This document shows positions 21,804 through 33,132 of a DNA stretch of 64,000 nt, piece after piece. Made by a program: the position numbers and the translations under genes. Each line of letters opens with the position of its first letter. The stretch's first letter is position 1. The stretch is from positions 11,712,672 to 11,776,671 of the forward strand of contig NC_056001.1 in NCBI RefSeq assembly GCF_018446385.1, read 5' to 3'. Below the pieces are notes generated by a model. It ran no database searches. It was not told the DNA's origin and saw only the letters and a list, made by a program, of their open reading frames with translations. This DNA comes from Zingiber officinale. Its lineage: Eukaryota; Streptophyta; Magnoliopsida; Zingiberales; Zingiberaceae.

Positions 21804-22840
21804 TGTTGGTGCGGGTAGCACTAACGGTCTAACCCAGGTTTTGGTGAATGACAAATAGGTTAAGTTAGTTTTGTTGTTGTCTGACACTTTGATCGAGTGT
21901 GCAGGAGAAGTCCAGACAGGTCGACGGGCTGACCGGATGTCTGGCACGAAGTCCAGCTAGGTCGACGGGCTGACCGGATAGCTGGCGAGAAGTCCAAGCG
22001 GGTCGACGGGCTGACCGGACGCTTGGCGAGAAGTCCAGCTAGGTCGACGGGCTGACCGGACAGCTGGCGAGAAGTCCAGGCGGGTCGACGGGCTGGCCGG
22101 ACGCTTGGCGAGAAGTCCAGACGGGTCGACGGGCTGACCGGACGTCTGGCAGGTAAGTGAGGTAAGTCACTGGAGGGGAGTGACTGCGAGGACGCGTTCC
22201 CGGGAAGGGAACATTAGGCGTCGATCCGGCTTAGATCCATTTCGGATGTCTAAGTCGAGATCGTGACTAGATTCCGGTCTCGGAAAGACGGAATCTAAGT
22301 CATACTCTTTGCTATTACTTTGTTGAACTTTAATTGTGCTAACAATCTGTTTTACAGGATATATATTTGCCTCCGGACTAACGTTTGTCGTGCAGGATGG
22401 ATTCTGCGAGAAAACAGGGTCCGGGCGCCCGGAGGTCCGGGCGCCCGGAAGGGATCCGGGCGCCCGGGAGGCAAACTTTATCCTGATTGCGCATCGCCAC
22501 GTGGAGCATCTCGGTTTGAGCAGCGACGTCACATTCCAGGCGCCCGGAAGGAATCTAGGCGCCCGGAACAGCATATAAAAGAAGCCCCAGGCAGGAGCTT
22601 CAGAATCAATCAAACTGAGAACTCTTCTACTGCTGGTCTTGCTGCTCGACGTTCAATGCGACGCCAACAACGCTCCGACAAAGTGCTCCTTCGGTTTTTA
22701 TTTAATTTCCTTGTCGGTATTGCTTTATTTTCACTAGCATTTCCTGTATTTATTCTGTAATCATATTTCGACTTGTTAGTGATTGCCCAACGAAAGTGGT
22801 CAAGGACCACGGGCCTTCGAGTAGGAGTCGTCACAGGCTC
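21804..22840 (+). repeat. LTR1 of the SIRE array
   Basis: Starts TGTTGGTGCGGGTAGCACTA. It holds the six-unit hairpin array (21,910-22,150), palindromic TCCGGGCGCCCGGA motifs (22,420-22,470) and a TATA-like CATATAAAAGA near 22,571. It breaks off after GTCACAGGCTC, where the other LTRs continue CGAACGAAGTAAAA, and joins directly to internal RT sequence. Confidence 0.92.
21910..22150 (+). repeat. Hairpin minisatellite inside the LTR (six units of about 40 bp)
   Basis: Each unit is GAAGT + arm + GGTCGACGGGCTGACCGGA + matching arm. Arms pair as CCAGACA/TGTCTGG, CCAGCTA/TAGCTGG, CCAAGCG/CGCTTGG and CCAGACG/CGTCTGG, with a conserved inner stem GGTC/GACC. The same array is present in all eight LTRs; it is also well preserved in LTR4 (about 27,755-27,998) and eroded in others. 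Confidence 0.9.
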
Positions 22841-22862
22841 AACAAATTCATAATTTTTAGAA

Positions 22863-23758
22863 GAATTTATTAATCTAATGGAAAAAGAATTTGAAATGAG
22901 CTTAGTGGGAAAATTAACCTATTTCTTAGGATTACAAATCAAACAAACAAATGAAGGAAATTATATTTATCAACATAAATACACCAAAGAATTACTTAAA
23001 AAATTCGGAATGGAAAATACAAAAGAAATAAAAACACCTATGGCAGTAAACACAATCTTAGACAGTGACCCAAATGGAAAACCAATTGATTTAAAACACT
23101 ATAGAAGTGCAATAGGTAGCCTACTGTACTTAACTGCAAGCCGACCTGATATTTATTTGCAGTTAGTATGTGTGCTAGATACCAAACTTGTGCTAAGGAA
23201 TCCCATTTGACACAAGTTAAAAGAATTTTTAGATATCTTAAAGGAACAACAAATGTAGGAATCTGGTATCCTAGGACAAATAATTTTGAACTAATAGGAT
23301 ATTCTGACTCAGATTATGCTGGATGCAAATTAGACCGCAAAAGCACAAGTGGTGGATGTCAATTATTAGGTCCATCACTTGTTAGCTGGTTTAGTAGAAA
23401 GCAACATTATGTTGCTCTATCTACAACTGAGTCAGAATACATAGCTATAGGCGAATGTGTTGCACAATTATTATGGATGATGCATACTCTAAAAGATTTC
23501 AACTTAAATATCACAAATGTAAAAGTATTAATAGACAATATAAGTTCAATCAACTTAACCAAGAATCCTGTGCATCATTCAAGAACCAAACATATTGAAA
23601 TTATGCACCACTTCATCAGGGATCATGTTACTAAAGGTGATATTGAACTCAAGTACATTGAGTCCAGATCAAATTTAGCTGACATTTTTACAAAACCACT
23701 CCCTGAAAGTGAATTTAGCAACTTACGGCGAAAATTAGGGATGTGCTTAATAGACTAG
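22863..23758 (+). pseudogene. SIRE-type pol fragment: end of RT and RNase H
   Basis: Begins in frame as EFINLMEKEFEMSLVGKL, then YFLGLQIKQ, IGSLLYLTASRPDI, RYLKGTTNVG, the RNase H motifs GYSDSDYAG, STSGGCQLLG, STTESEYIA and the end NLADIFTKPLPE. The stop is at 23,756-23,758. A net base loss near 23,150 (after SRPDI) shifts the frame. The YVDD-containing part of RT and everything upstream are deleted, so the fragment cannot support reverse transcription. Confidence 0.92.
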
Positions 23759-24917
23759 GATTTTTTTAAAACTATTTTTAAAATAATGTTTTTTTAACTA
23801 ATAGGTTAAACTTGTTTGTTTTCAAAACTTTCCATTTTTAGATTTTCAAAAACGGTTTTGGCCTTAGACTAGTTTTGAATCCTTAGAAAACATGTACCCA
23901 TAGGACTAGTTTTTGAGCATCTCACCAACACCTTAGGTTTACCTTGCTTGTGTTTGACAAACATAGAAAGGGGTGAGATGCATAGGCCAACTGTCTGGAC
24001 TTAAGATGCTTATTTCAGTGCATCAGCATAAGTCTGGACGTTAGATACAAATCAGACAATAATCAGATTAAGATCATCAGTCAAGTCATACACTGACTGT
24101 TTATAATCACCTTAATCTGACTAACCAAGTGAAAGCTACTATCTTCTGATAGTTAGTTAGTACCTAATTGGTTAGACAGCTGTTTAATTTTAAGTGTCAA
24201 GTTCAGGGGGAGAAATTAATCAAAATTTTATGTGTTTGACAAATGCTTTTTAAAAACTAGCTTATGTTTGAACATTAATTTACAAAAACAATTAAATTTA
24301 ACTAAGTGTTTGAAAAACTTGAAAGTTTAATCCCACCTAATTTTCAAACCTGATTTAAAATGTTGACTATAGAAAATTAAACTTTCCAAATTTAGCCTTT
24401 ATCAAATTAGCCTTAAAAATTATTTTGGCAAATTTAATCTTACTCGTTTAAATTTTGCTTTGTTTTGAAAAATTGAAGTTAAAAATTTTAAAAGTAAATG
24501 TTACTCAAACCTGAAAAGAAAAAAAATTCCTTTTGAAAAGTTGAAAAACCTATTTTTTTTTAAAAAAAAAAAATTCACGCTTGAGAAGTTAAAACTTTAA
24601 ATTTTATACTTTTCAAAATTCAACTTGTCTTCCCCAAGTCAACTTGATTTCTTCCTTGGATTTAAAAAAAAAAACAATTTTGTTTTCTTAAACCAAACTC
24701 AGATTTCTTCAAGATTAGCTGTGATTATTTTTACAGAAACTCTACACTATGATTGTTTACCCTTGTTTTTTGATGAATGCCAAAGGGGGAGGGTTAGGTG
24801 GTTAAGTTAGATAAACCAAATTGAAAACACTGAAACTAACTGTAAAACCAATGTACCTGATTTTTTCGTTCTTTCACTAACTTAACCAAGTTGTCATTCC
24901 ATCAAAAAGGGGGAGAT
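23759..24917 (+). other. SIRE 3' internal tail with polypurine tracts
   Basis: Non-coding stretch downstream of pol. It contains GCCAAAGGGGGAGGG (about 24,780) and the LTR-adjacent PPT AAAAAGGGGGAGATT (24,904-24,918). The last roughly 350 bp, from CGCTTGAGAAGTTAAAAC onward, are the segment repeated between the later LTRs. Confidence 0.85.
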
Positions 24918-26242
24918 TGTTGATGCGGGTAGCACTAACGGTCTAACCCAGGTTTTGATGAATGACAAATAGGTTAAGTTAGTTTTGTTGTTGTCTGACA
25001 CTTTGATCGAGTGTGAAGGAGAAGTCCAGACAGGTCGTGGTGGCCGGATGTCACGAAGTCCGGCTAGGTCGTGGTGGCGGATAGTGGCGAAGTCAGCGGG
25101 TCGACGGGTGGCCGGACGCTTGGCGAGAAGTCCAGCAGGTCGACGGGTTGGCCGGATGTCTGGCGAAATCAGCGAGTCGACGGGGTGGCCGGACGCTTGG
25201 CGAGAAGTCAGACGGTCGGGTGGCCGGACGTCTGGCAGGTAAGTGAGGTAAGTCACTGGAGGGGAGTGACTGCGAGGACATTAGGCGTCGATCTGGCTTA
25301 GATCCATTTCGGATGTCTAAGTCGAGATCGTGACTAGAATCCGGTCTCGGAAAGACGGAATCTAAGTCATACTCTTTGCTATTACTTTGTTGAACTTTAA
25401 TTGTGCTAACAATCTGATTTACAGAATATATATTTGCCTCCGGACTAACGTTTGTCGTGCAGGACGGATTCTGCGGGAAAACAGGGTCCGGGCGACCGGG
25501 AGGCAAACTTTATCCTGATTGCGCATCGCCACGTGGAGCATCTCGGTTTGAGCAGCGACGTCACATTCCAGGCGCCCGGAAGGAATCCAGGCGCCCGGAA
25601 TAGCATATAAAAGAAGCCCCAGGCAGGAGCTTCAGAATCAATCAAACTGAGAACTCTTCTACTACTGGTCTTGCTACTCGACGTTCAGTGCGACGCCAAC
25701 AACGCTCCGACAAAGTGCTCCTTCGGTTTTTATTTAATTTCCTTGTCGGTATTGCTTTATTTTCACTAGCATTTCCTGTATTTATTCTGTAATCATATTT
25801 CGACTTGTTAGTGATTGCCTAACGAAAGTGGTCAAGAACCACGGGCCTTCGAGTAGGAGTCGTCACAGGCTCCGAACGAAGTAAAATTTAAATTTTTTTT
25901 TTCATGCTTGAGAAGTTAAAACTTTAAATTTTAGACTTTTCAAAATTCAACTTGTCTTCCCCAAGTCAACTTGATTTCTTCCTTGGATTTAAAAAAAAAA
26001 AAATTTGTTTTCTTAAACCAAACTCAGATTTCTTCAAGATTAGCTGTGATTATTTTTACAGAAACTCTACACTATGATTGTTTACCCTTGTTTTTTGATG
26101 AATGCCAAAGGGGGAGGGTTAGGTGGTTAAGTTAGATAAACCAAATTGAAAACACTGAAACTAACTGTAAAACCAATGTACCTGATTTTTTCGTTCTTTC
26201 ACTAACTTAACCAAGTTGTCATTCCATCAAAAAGGGGGAGAT
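24918..26242 (+). repeat. Array unit 2: LTR2 + 3' tail
   Basis: LTR2 is 24,918-25,886 and starts TGTTGATGCGGG. It joins at GAACGAAGTAAAA to ATTTAAATTTTTTTT and the tail (25,887-26,242), which ends in a PPT. The hairpin array at 25,020-25,225 has lost many short pieces, and the GC palindromes are reduced. Confidence 0.9.
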
Positions 26243-27651
26243 TGTAGGTGCGGGTAGCACTAACGGTCTAACCCAGGTTTTGATGAATGACAAATAGGTT
26301 AAGTTAGTTTTGTTGTTGTCTGACACTTTGATCGAGTGTGCAGGAGAAGTCCAGACAGGTCGACGGGCTGACCGGATGTCTGGCACGAAGTCCAGCTAGG
26401 TCGACGGGCTGACCGGATAGCTGGCGAGAAGTCCAAGCGGGTCGACGGGCTGGACGGACGGAGAAGTCCGGCTAGGTCGACGGGCTGACCGGATAGTGGC
26501 GAGAAGTCTAAGCGGGTCGACTGGCCGGACGCTTGGCGAGAAGTCGAGACGGTCGCGGGCTGGCCGGACGTCTGGCGGTAAGTGAGGTAAGTCCTGGAGG
26601 GTGACTGCGAGGACGCGTTCCCGGGAAGGGAACATTAGGCGTCGATACGGCTTAGATCCATTTCGGATGTCTAAGTCGAGATCGTGACTAGATTCCGGTC
26701 TCGGAAAGACGGAATCTAAGTCATACTCTTTGCTATTACTTTGTTGAACTTTAATTGTGCTAATAATCTGTTTTACAGGATATATATTTGCCTCCGGACT
26801 AACGTTTATCGTGCAGGACGGATTCTACGGGAAAACAAGGTCCGGGCGCCCGGAAGGAATCCATGCGCCCGGAGGTCCGGGCGCCCGGAAGGGATCCGAG
26901 CGCCCGGGAGGCAAACTTTATCCTAATTGCGCATCGCCACGTTGAGCATCTCGGTTTGAGCAGCGACGTCACATTCCAGGTGCCCGGAAGGAATCCAGGC
27001 GCCCGGAACAACATATAAAAGAAGCCCCAGGCAGGAGCTTCAGAATCAATCAAACTGAGAACTCTTCTACTGCTGGTCTTGCTGCTCGACGTTCAGTGTG
27101 ACGCCAACAACGCTCCGACAAAGTGCTCCTGCGGTTTTTATTTAATTTCCTTGTCGGTATTGCTTTATTTTCACTAGCATTTCCTGTATTTATTCTGTAA
27201 TCATATTTCGACTTGTTAGTGATTGCCCAACGAAAGTGGTCAAGGACCACGGGCCTTCTAGTAGGAGTCGTCACAGGCTCCGAACGAAGTAAAATTTAAA
27301 TTTTTTTTTTCATGCTTGAGAAGTTAAAACTTTAAATTTTATATTTTTCAAAATTCAACTTGTCTTCCCCAAGTCAACTTGATTTCTTCCTTGGATTTAA
27401 TTTTTTTTTTTTTTTGTTTTCTTAAACCAAACTCAGATTTCTTCAAGATTAGCTGTGATTATTTTTACAGAAACTCTACACTATGATTGTTTATCCTTGT
27501 TTTTTGATGAATGCCAAAGGGGGAGGGTTAGGTGGTTAAGTTAGATAAACCAAATTGAAAACACTGAAACTAACTGTAAAACCATTGTACCTGATTTTTT
27601 CGTTCTTTCACTAACTTAAGCAAGTTCTCATTCCATCAAAAAGGGGGAGAT
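26243..27651 (+). repeat. Array unit 3: LTR3 + 3' tail
   Basis: LTR3 is 26,243-27,294 and starts TGTAGGTGCGGG; the tail is 27,295-27,651. Same junction as unit 2. The upstream PPT reads AAAAAGGGGGAGA. Confidence 0.9.
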
Positions 27652-29055
27652 TGTTGGTGCGGGTAGCACTAACGGCCTAACCCAGGTTTTGATGAATGAC
27701 AAATAGGTTAAGTTAGTTTTGTTGTTGTCTGACACTTTGATCGAGTGTGCAGGAGAAGTCCAGACAGGTCGACGGGCTGACCGGATGTCTGACACGAAGT
27801 CCAGCTAGGTCGACGAGCTGACCGGATAGCTGGCGAGAAGTCCAAGCGGGTCGACGGGCTGACCGGACGCTTGGCGAGAAGTCCAGCTAGGTCGACGGGC
27901 TGACCGGATAGCTGGCGAGAAGTCCAACTGGGTCGACGGGCTGACCGGACGCTTGGCGAGAAGTCCAGACGGGTCGACGGGCTGACCGGACGTCTGGCAA
28001 GTAAGTGAGGTAAGTCACTGGAGGGGAGTGACTGCGAGGACATTAGGCGTCGATTCGGCTTAGATCCATTTCGGATGTCTAAGTCGAGATCGTGACTAGA
28101 TTCTGGTCTCGGAAAGACGGAATCTAAGTCATACTCTTTGCTATTACTTTGTTGAACTTTAATTGTGCTAACAATCTGTTTTACAGGATATATATTTGCC
28201 TCCGGACTAACGTTTGTCGTGCGGGGCGGATTCTGAAAGCAGTGCAGGCGCGGAAGGAATCCGAGCTCGAGGTCCGGCGCTCGGAGGTCGGGCGCCGGGA
28301 AGGATCCGAGGCGGGAGGCAAACTTTATCCTGATTGCGCATCGCCACGTGGAGCATCTCGGTTTGAGCAGCGACGTCACATTCCAGGCGCCCGGAAGGAA
28401 TCCAGGCGCCCGGAACAGCATATAAAAGAAGCCTCAGGCATGAGCTTCAGAATCAATCAAACTGAGAACTCTTCTACTGCTGGTCTTGCTGCTCGACGTT
28501 CAGTGCGACGCCAACAACGCTCAGACAAAGTGCTCCTTCAGTTTTTATTTAATTTCCTTGTCGGTATTACTTTATTTTCACTAGCATTTCCTGTATTTAT
28601 TCTGTAATCATATTTCGACTTGTTAGTGATTGCCCAACGAAAGTGGTCAAGGACCACGGGCCTTCGAGTAGGAGTCGTCACAGGCTCCGAACGAAGTAAA
28701 ATTAAATTTTTTTTTTCATGCTTGAGAGGTTAAAACTTTAAATTTTAGACTTTTCAAAATTCAACTTGTCTTCCCCAAGTCAACTTGATTTCTTCCTTGG
28801 ATTTAAAAAAAAAAAAATTGTTTTCTTAAACCAAACTCAGATTTCTTCAAAATTAGCTGTGATTATTTTTACAGAAACTCTACACTATGATTGTTTATCC
28901 TTGTTTTTTGATGAATGCCAAAGGGGGAGGGTTAGGTGGTTAAGTTAGATAAACCAAATTGAAAACACTAAAACTAACTGTAAAACCAATGTACCTGATT
29001 TTTTCGTTCTTTCACTAACTTAACCAAGTTGTCATTCCATCAAAAATGGGGAGAT
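27652..29055 (+). repeat. Array unit 4: LTR4 + 3' tail
   Basis: LTR4 is 27,652-28,701, with a well preserved six-unit hairpin array. Its tail (28,702-29,055) shares TTCAAAATTAGC, ACACTAAAACTAAC and the variant PPT AAAAATGGGGAGA with the tail of unit 6. Confidence 0.9.
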
Positions 29056-30422
29056 TGTTGGTGCGGGTAGCACTAACGGTCTAACGCAGGTTTTGATGAA
29101 TGACAAATAGGTTAAGTTAGTTTTGTTGTTGTCTGACACTTTGATCGAGTGTGCAGGAGAAGTCGCAGTCGGCGGTGGCCGGATGTAGGCACGAAGTCCG
29201 GCTAGGTGGTGGCCGGATAGTGGCGAGAAGTCCAGCGGGTCGAGCTGGCCGGACGCTTGGCGAGAAGTCGGCTAGGTCGTCGGTGACCGGATGGTGGCGA
29301 GAAGTCAGCGGTCGGCGGTGACGGGCGCTTGGCGAGAAGTCCAGACGGGTCGACGGGCTGACCGGACGTCTGGCAGGTAAGTGAGGTAAGTCACTAGAGG
29401 GGAGTGACTGCGAGGACGCGTTCCCGGTAAGGGAACATTAGGCGTCGATCCGGCTTAAATCCATTTCTGATGTCTAAGTCGAGATCGTGACTAAATTCCG
29501 GTCTCGGAAAGACGGAATCTAAGTCATACTCTTTGCTATTACTTTGTTGAACTTTAATTGTGCTAACAATCTGTTTTACAGGATATATATTTGCCTCCGG
29601 ACTAACGTTTGTCGTGCAGGACGGATTCTGCAGGAAAACAGGGTCCGGGCGCCCGGAAGGGATCCGAGCGCCCGGGAGGCAAACGTTATCCTGGTTGCGC
29701 ATCGCCACGTGGAGCATCTCGGTTTGAGCAGCGACGTCACATTTCAGGCGCCCGGAAGGAATCCAGGCGCCCGGAACAGCATATAAAAGAAGCCCCAGGC
29801 AGGAGCTTCAGAATCAATCAAACTGAGAACTCTTCTACTGCTGGTCTTGCTGCTCGACGTTCAGTGCGACGCCAACAACGCTCCGACAAAGTGCTCATTC
29901 GGTTTTTATTTAATTTCCTGGTCGGTATTGCTTTATTTTCACTAGCATTTCCTGTATTTATTCTGTAATCATATTTCGACTTGTTAGTGATTGCCCAACG
30001 AAAGTGGTCAAGGACCACGGCCCTTCGAGTAGGAGTCGTCACAGGCTCCGAACGAAGTAAAATTTAAAATTTGTTTTTTTTCACGCTTGAGAAGTTAAAA
30101 CTTTAAATTTTATACTTTTCAAAATTCAACTTGTCTTCCCCAAGTCAACTTGATTTCTTCCTTGGATTTAAATTTTTTTTTTTTTTGTTTTCTTAAACCA
30201 AACTCAGATTTCTTCAAGATTAGCTGTGATTATTTTTACAGAAACTCTACACTATGATTGTTTACCCTTGTTTTTTGATGAATGCCAAAGGGGGAGGGTT
30301 AGGAGGTTAAGTTAGATAAACCAAATTGAAAACACTGAAACTAACTGTAAAACCAATGTACCTGATTTTTTCGTTCTTTCACTAACTTAACCAAGTTGTC
30401 ATTCCATCAAAAAGGGAGAGAT
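29056..30422 (+). repeat. Array unit 5: LTR5 + 3' tail
   Basis: LTR5 is 29,056-30,062; the tail is 30,063-30,422. It shares private variants with unit 7: CACTAGAGGGGAG, CCCGGTAAGGGAAC, GGCAAACGTTATCCTGG, GTGCTCATTCGG, CACGGCCCTTCG and a tail start AAAATTTGTTTTTTTTCACG. Confidence 0.9.
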
Positions 30423-31768
30423 TGTTGGTGCGGGTAGTACTAACGGTCTAACCCAGGTTTTGATGAATGACAAATAGGTTAAGTTAGTTTTGTTGTTGTC
30501 TGACACTTTGATCGAGTGTGCAGGAGAAGTCCAGACATGTCGACGGGCTGACCGGATGTCTGGCACGAAGTCCAGCTAGGTCGACGGGCTGACCGGATAG
30601 TTGGCGAGAAGTCCAAGCGGGTCGACGGGCTGACCGGACGCTTGGCGAGAAGTCCAGCTAGGACTGACGGTGGCCGGATAGTGGCGAAGTCAAGCGGTCG
30701 ACGGTGGCCGGACGCTTGGCGAGAAGTGTAGGCGGTCGACGGGCTGGCCGGACGTCTGGCGGTATGTGAGATAAGTCCTGGAGGGTGAGCTGCGAGGGCG
30801 TTCGGGAAGGAACATTAGGCGTCGATCCGGCTTAGATCCATTTGGATGTCTAAGTCGAGATCGTGACTAGATTCCGTCTCGGAAAGACGGAATCTAAGTC
30901 ATACTCTTTGCTATTACTTTGTTGAACTTTAATTGTGCTAACAATCTATTTTACAGGATATATATTTGCCTCGGACTAACGCTTTTTGCGGGGAGGTCTG
31001 GAAAAGCAGTGCAGGCGCCGGAAGGAATCCGGGCGCCTGGAGGTCCGAGCGCCCGGAAGGGATCCGGCGCCTGGAGGTCCGGGCGCCCGGAGCAAGTTTT
31101 ATCCAAGCCGAGTCGTCGCCACGTGGAGTTCGCTGATATAAAGAAGCCCAGGCAGGAGCTTCAGAATCAATCAAACTGAGAACTCTTCTACTGCTGGTCT
31201 TGCTGCTCGACGTTCAGTGCGACGCCAACAACGCTCCGACAAAGTGCTCCTTCGGTTTTTATTTAATTTCCTTGTCGGTATTGCTTTATTTTCACTAGCA
31301 TTTCCTGTATTTATTCTGTAATCATATTTCGACTTGTTAGTGATTGCCCAACGAAAGTGGTCAAGGACCACGGGCCTTCGAGTAGGAGTCGTCACAGGCT
31401 CCGAACGAAGTAAAATTTAAATTTTTTTTTTTCATGCTTGAGAAGTTAAAACTTTAATTTTAGACTTTTCAAAATTCAACTTGTCTTCCCCAAGTCAACT
31501 TGATTTCTTCCTTGGATTTAAAAAAAAAAATTGTTTTCTTAAACCAAACTCAGATTTCTTCAAAATTAGCTGTGATTATTTTTACATAAACTCTACACTA
31601 TGATTGTTTATTCTTGTTTTTTGATGAATGCCAAAGGGGGAGGGTTAGGTGGTTAAGTTAGATAAACCAAATTGAAAACACTAAAACTAACTGTAAAACC
31701 AATGTACCTGATTTTTTCGTTCTTTCACTAACTTAACCAAGTTGTCATTCCATCAAAAATGGGGAGAT
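30423..31768 (+). repeat. Array unit 6: LTR6 + 3' tail
   Basis: LTR6 is 30,423-31,415; the tail is 31,416-31,768. The region upstream of the TATA is the most divergent of the set (30,980-31,130) and lacks the GATTGCGCATCGCC block intact in the others. The tail matches that of unit 4. Confidence 0.88.
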
Positions 31769-33132
31769 TGTTGGTGCGGGTAGCACTAACGGTCTAACGC
31801 AGGTTTTGATGAATGACAAATAGGTTAAGTTAGTTTTGTTGTTGTCTGACACTTTGATCGAGTGTGCAGGAGAAGTCCAGACAGGTCGACGGGCTGACCG
31901 GATGTCTGGCACGAAGTCCAGCTAGGTCGACGGGCTGACCGGAGAAGTCCAAGGTCGACGGGCTGACCGGACGCTTAGCGAGAAGTCCGGCTAGGTCGGG
32001 GTGGCCGGATAGTGGCGAGAAGTCAAGCGGTCGGGTGACGGGCGCTTGGCGAGAAGTCGACGACGGGCTGACCGGACGTCTGGCAGGTAAGTGAGGTAAG
32101 TCACTAGAGGGGAGTGACTGCGAGGACGCGTTCCCGGTAAGGGAACATTAGGCGTCGATACGGCTTAAAGCCATTTCGGATGTCTAAGTCGAGACCGTGA
32201 CTAGATTCCGGTCTCGGAAAGACGGAATCTAAGTCATACTCTTTGCTATTACTTTGTTGAACTTTAATTGTGCTAACAATCTGTTTTACAGGATATATAT
32301 TTGCCTCCGGACTAACGTTTGTCGTGCAGGACGGACTCTGCAGGAAAACAGGGTCCGGGCGCCCGGAAGGGATCCGAGCGCCCGGGAGGCAAACGTTATC
32401 CTGGTTGCGCATCGCCACGTGGAGCATCTCGGTTTGAGCAGCGATGTCACATTTCAGGCGCCCGGAAGGAATCCAGGCGCCCGGAACAGCATATAAAAGA
32501 TGCCCCAGGCAGGAGCTTCAGAATCAATCAAACTGAGAACTCTTCTACTGCTGGTCTTGCTGCTCGACGTTCAGTGCGACGCCAACAACGCTCCGACAAA
32601 GTGCTCATTCGGTTTTTATTTAATTTCCTGGTCGGTATTGCTTTATTTTCACTAGCATTTTCTGTATTTATTCTGTAATCATATTTCGACTTGTTAGTGA
32701 TTGCCCAACGAAAGTGGTCAAGGACCACGGCCCTTCGAGTAGGAGTCGTCACAGACTCCGAACGAAGTAAAATTTAAAATTTGTTTTTTTTCACGCTTGA
32801 GAAGTTAAAACTTTAAATTTTATACTTTTCAAAATTCAACTTGTCTTCCCCAAGTCAACTTGATTTCTTCCTTGGATTTAATTTTTTTTTTTTTTTGTTT
32901 TCTTAAACCAAACTCAGATTTCTTCAAGATTAGCTGTGATTATTTTTACAGAAACTCTACACTATGATTGTTTACCCTTGTTTTTTGATGAATGCCAAAG
33001 GGGGAGGGTTAGGTGGTTAAGTTAGATAAACCAAATTGAAAACACTGAAACTAACTGTAAAACCAATGTACCTGATTTTTTCGTTCTTTCACTAACTTAA
33101 CCAAGTTGTCATTCCATCAAAAAGGGAGAGAT
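31769..33132 (+). repeat. Array unit 7: LTR7 + 3' tail
   Basis: LTR7 is 31,769-32,772; the tail is 32,773-33,132. Nearly the same as unit 5 across LTR and tail, apart from gaps in the hairpin array. Confidence 0.9.

Noticed and set aside
23759-24917. Envelope-like ORF sometimes found downstream of pol in SIRE elements
   Set aside because: No open frame of useful length or membrane-protein signature is present in this interval.
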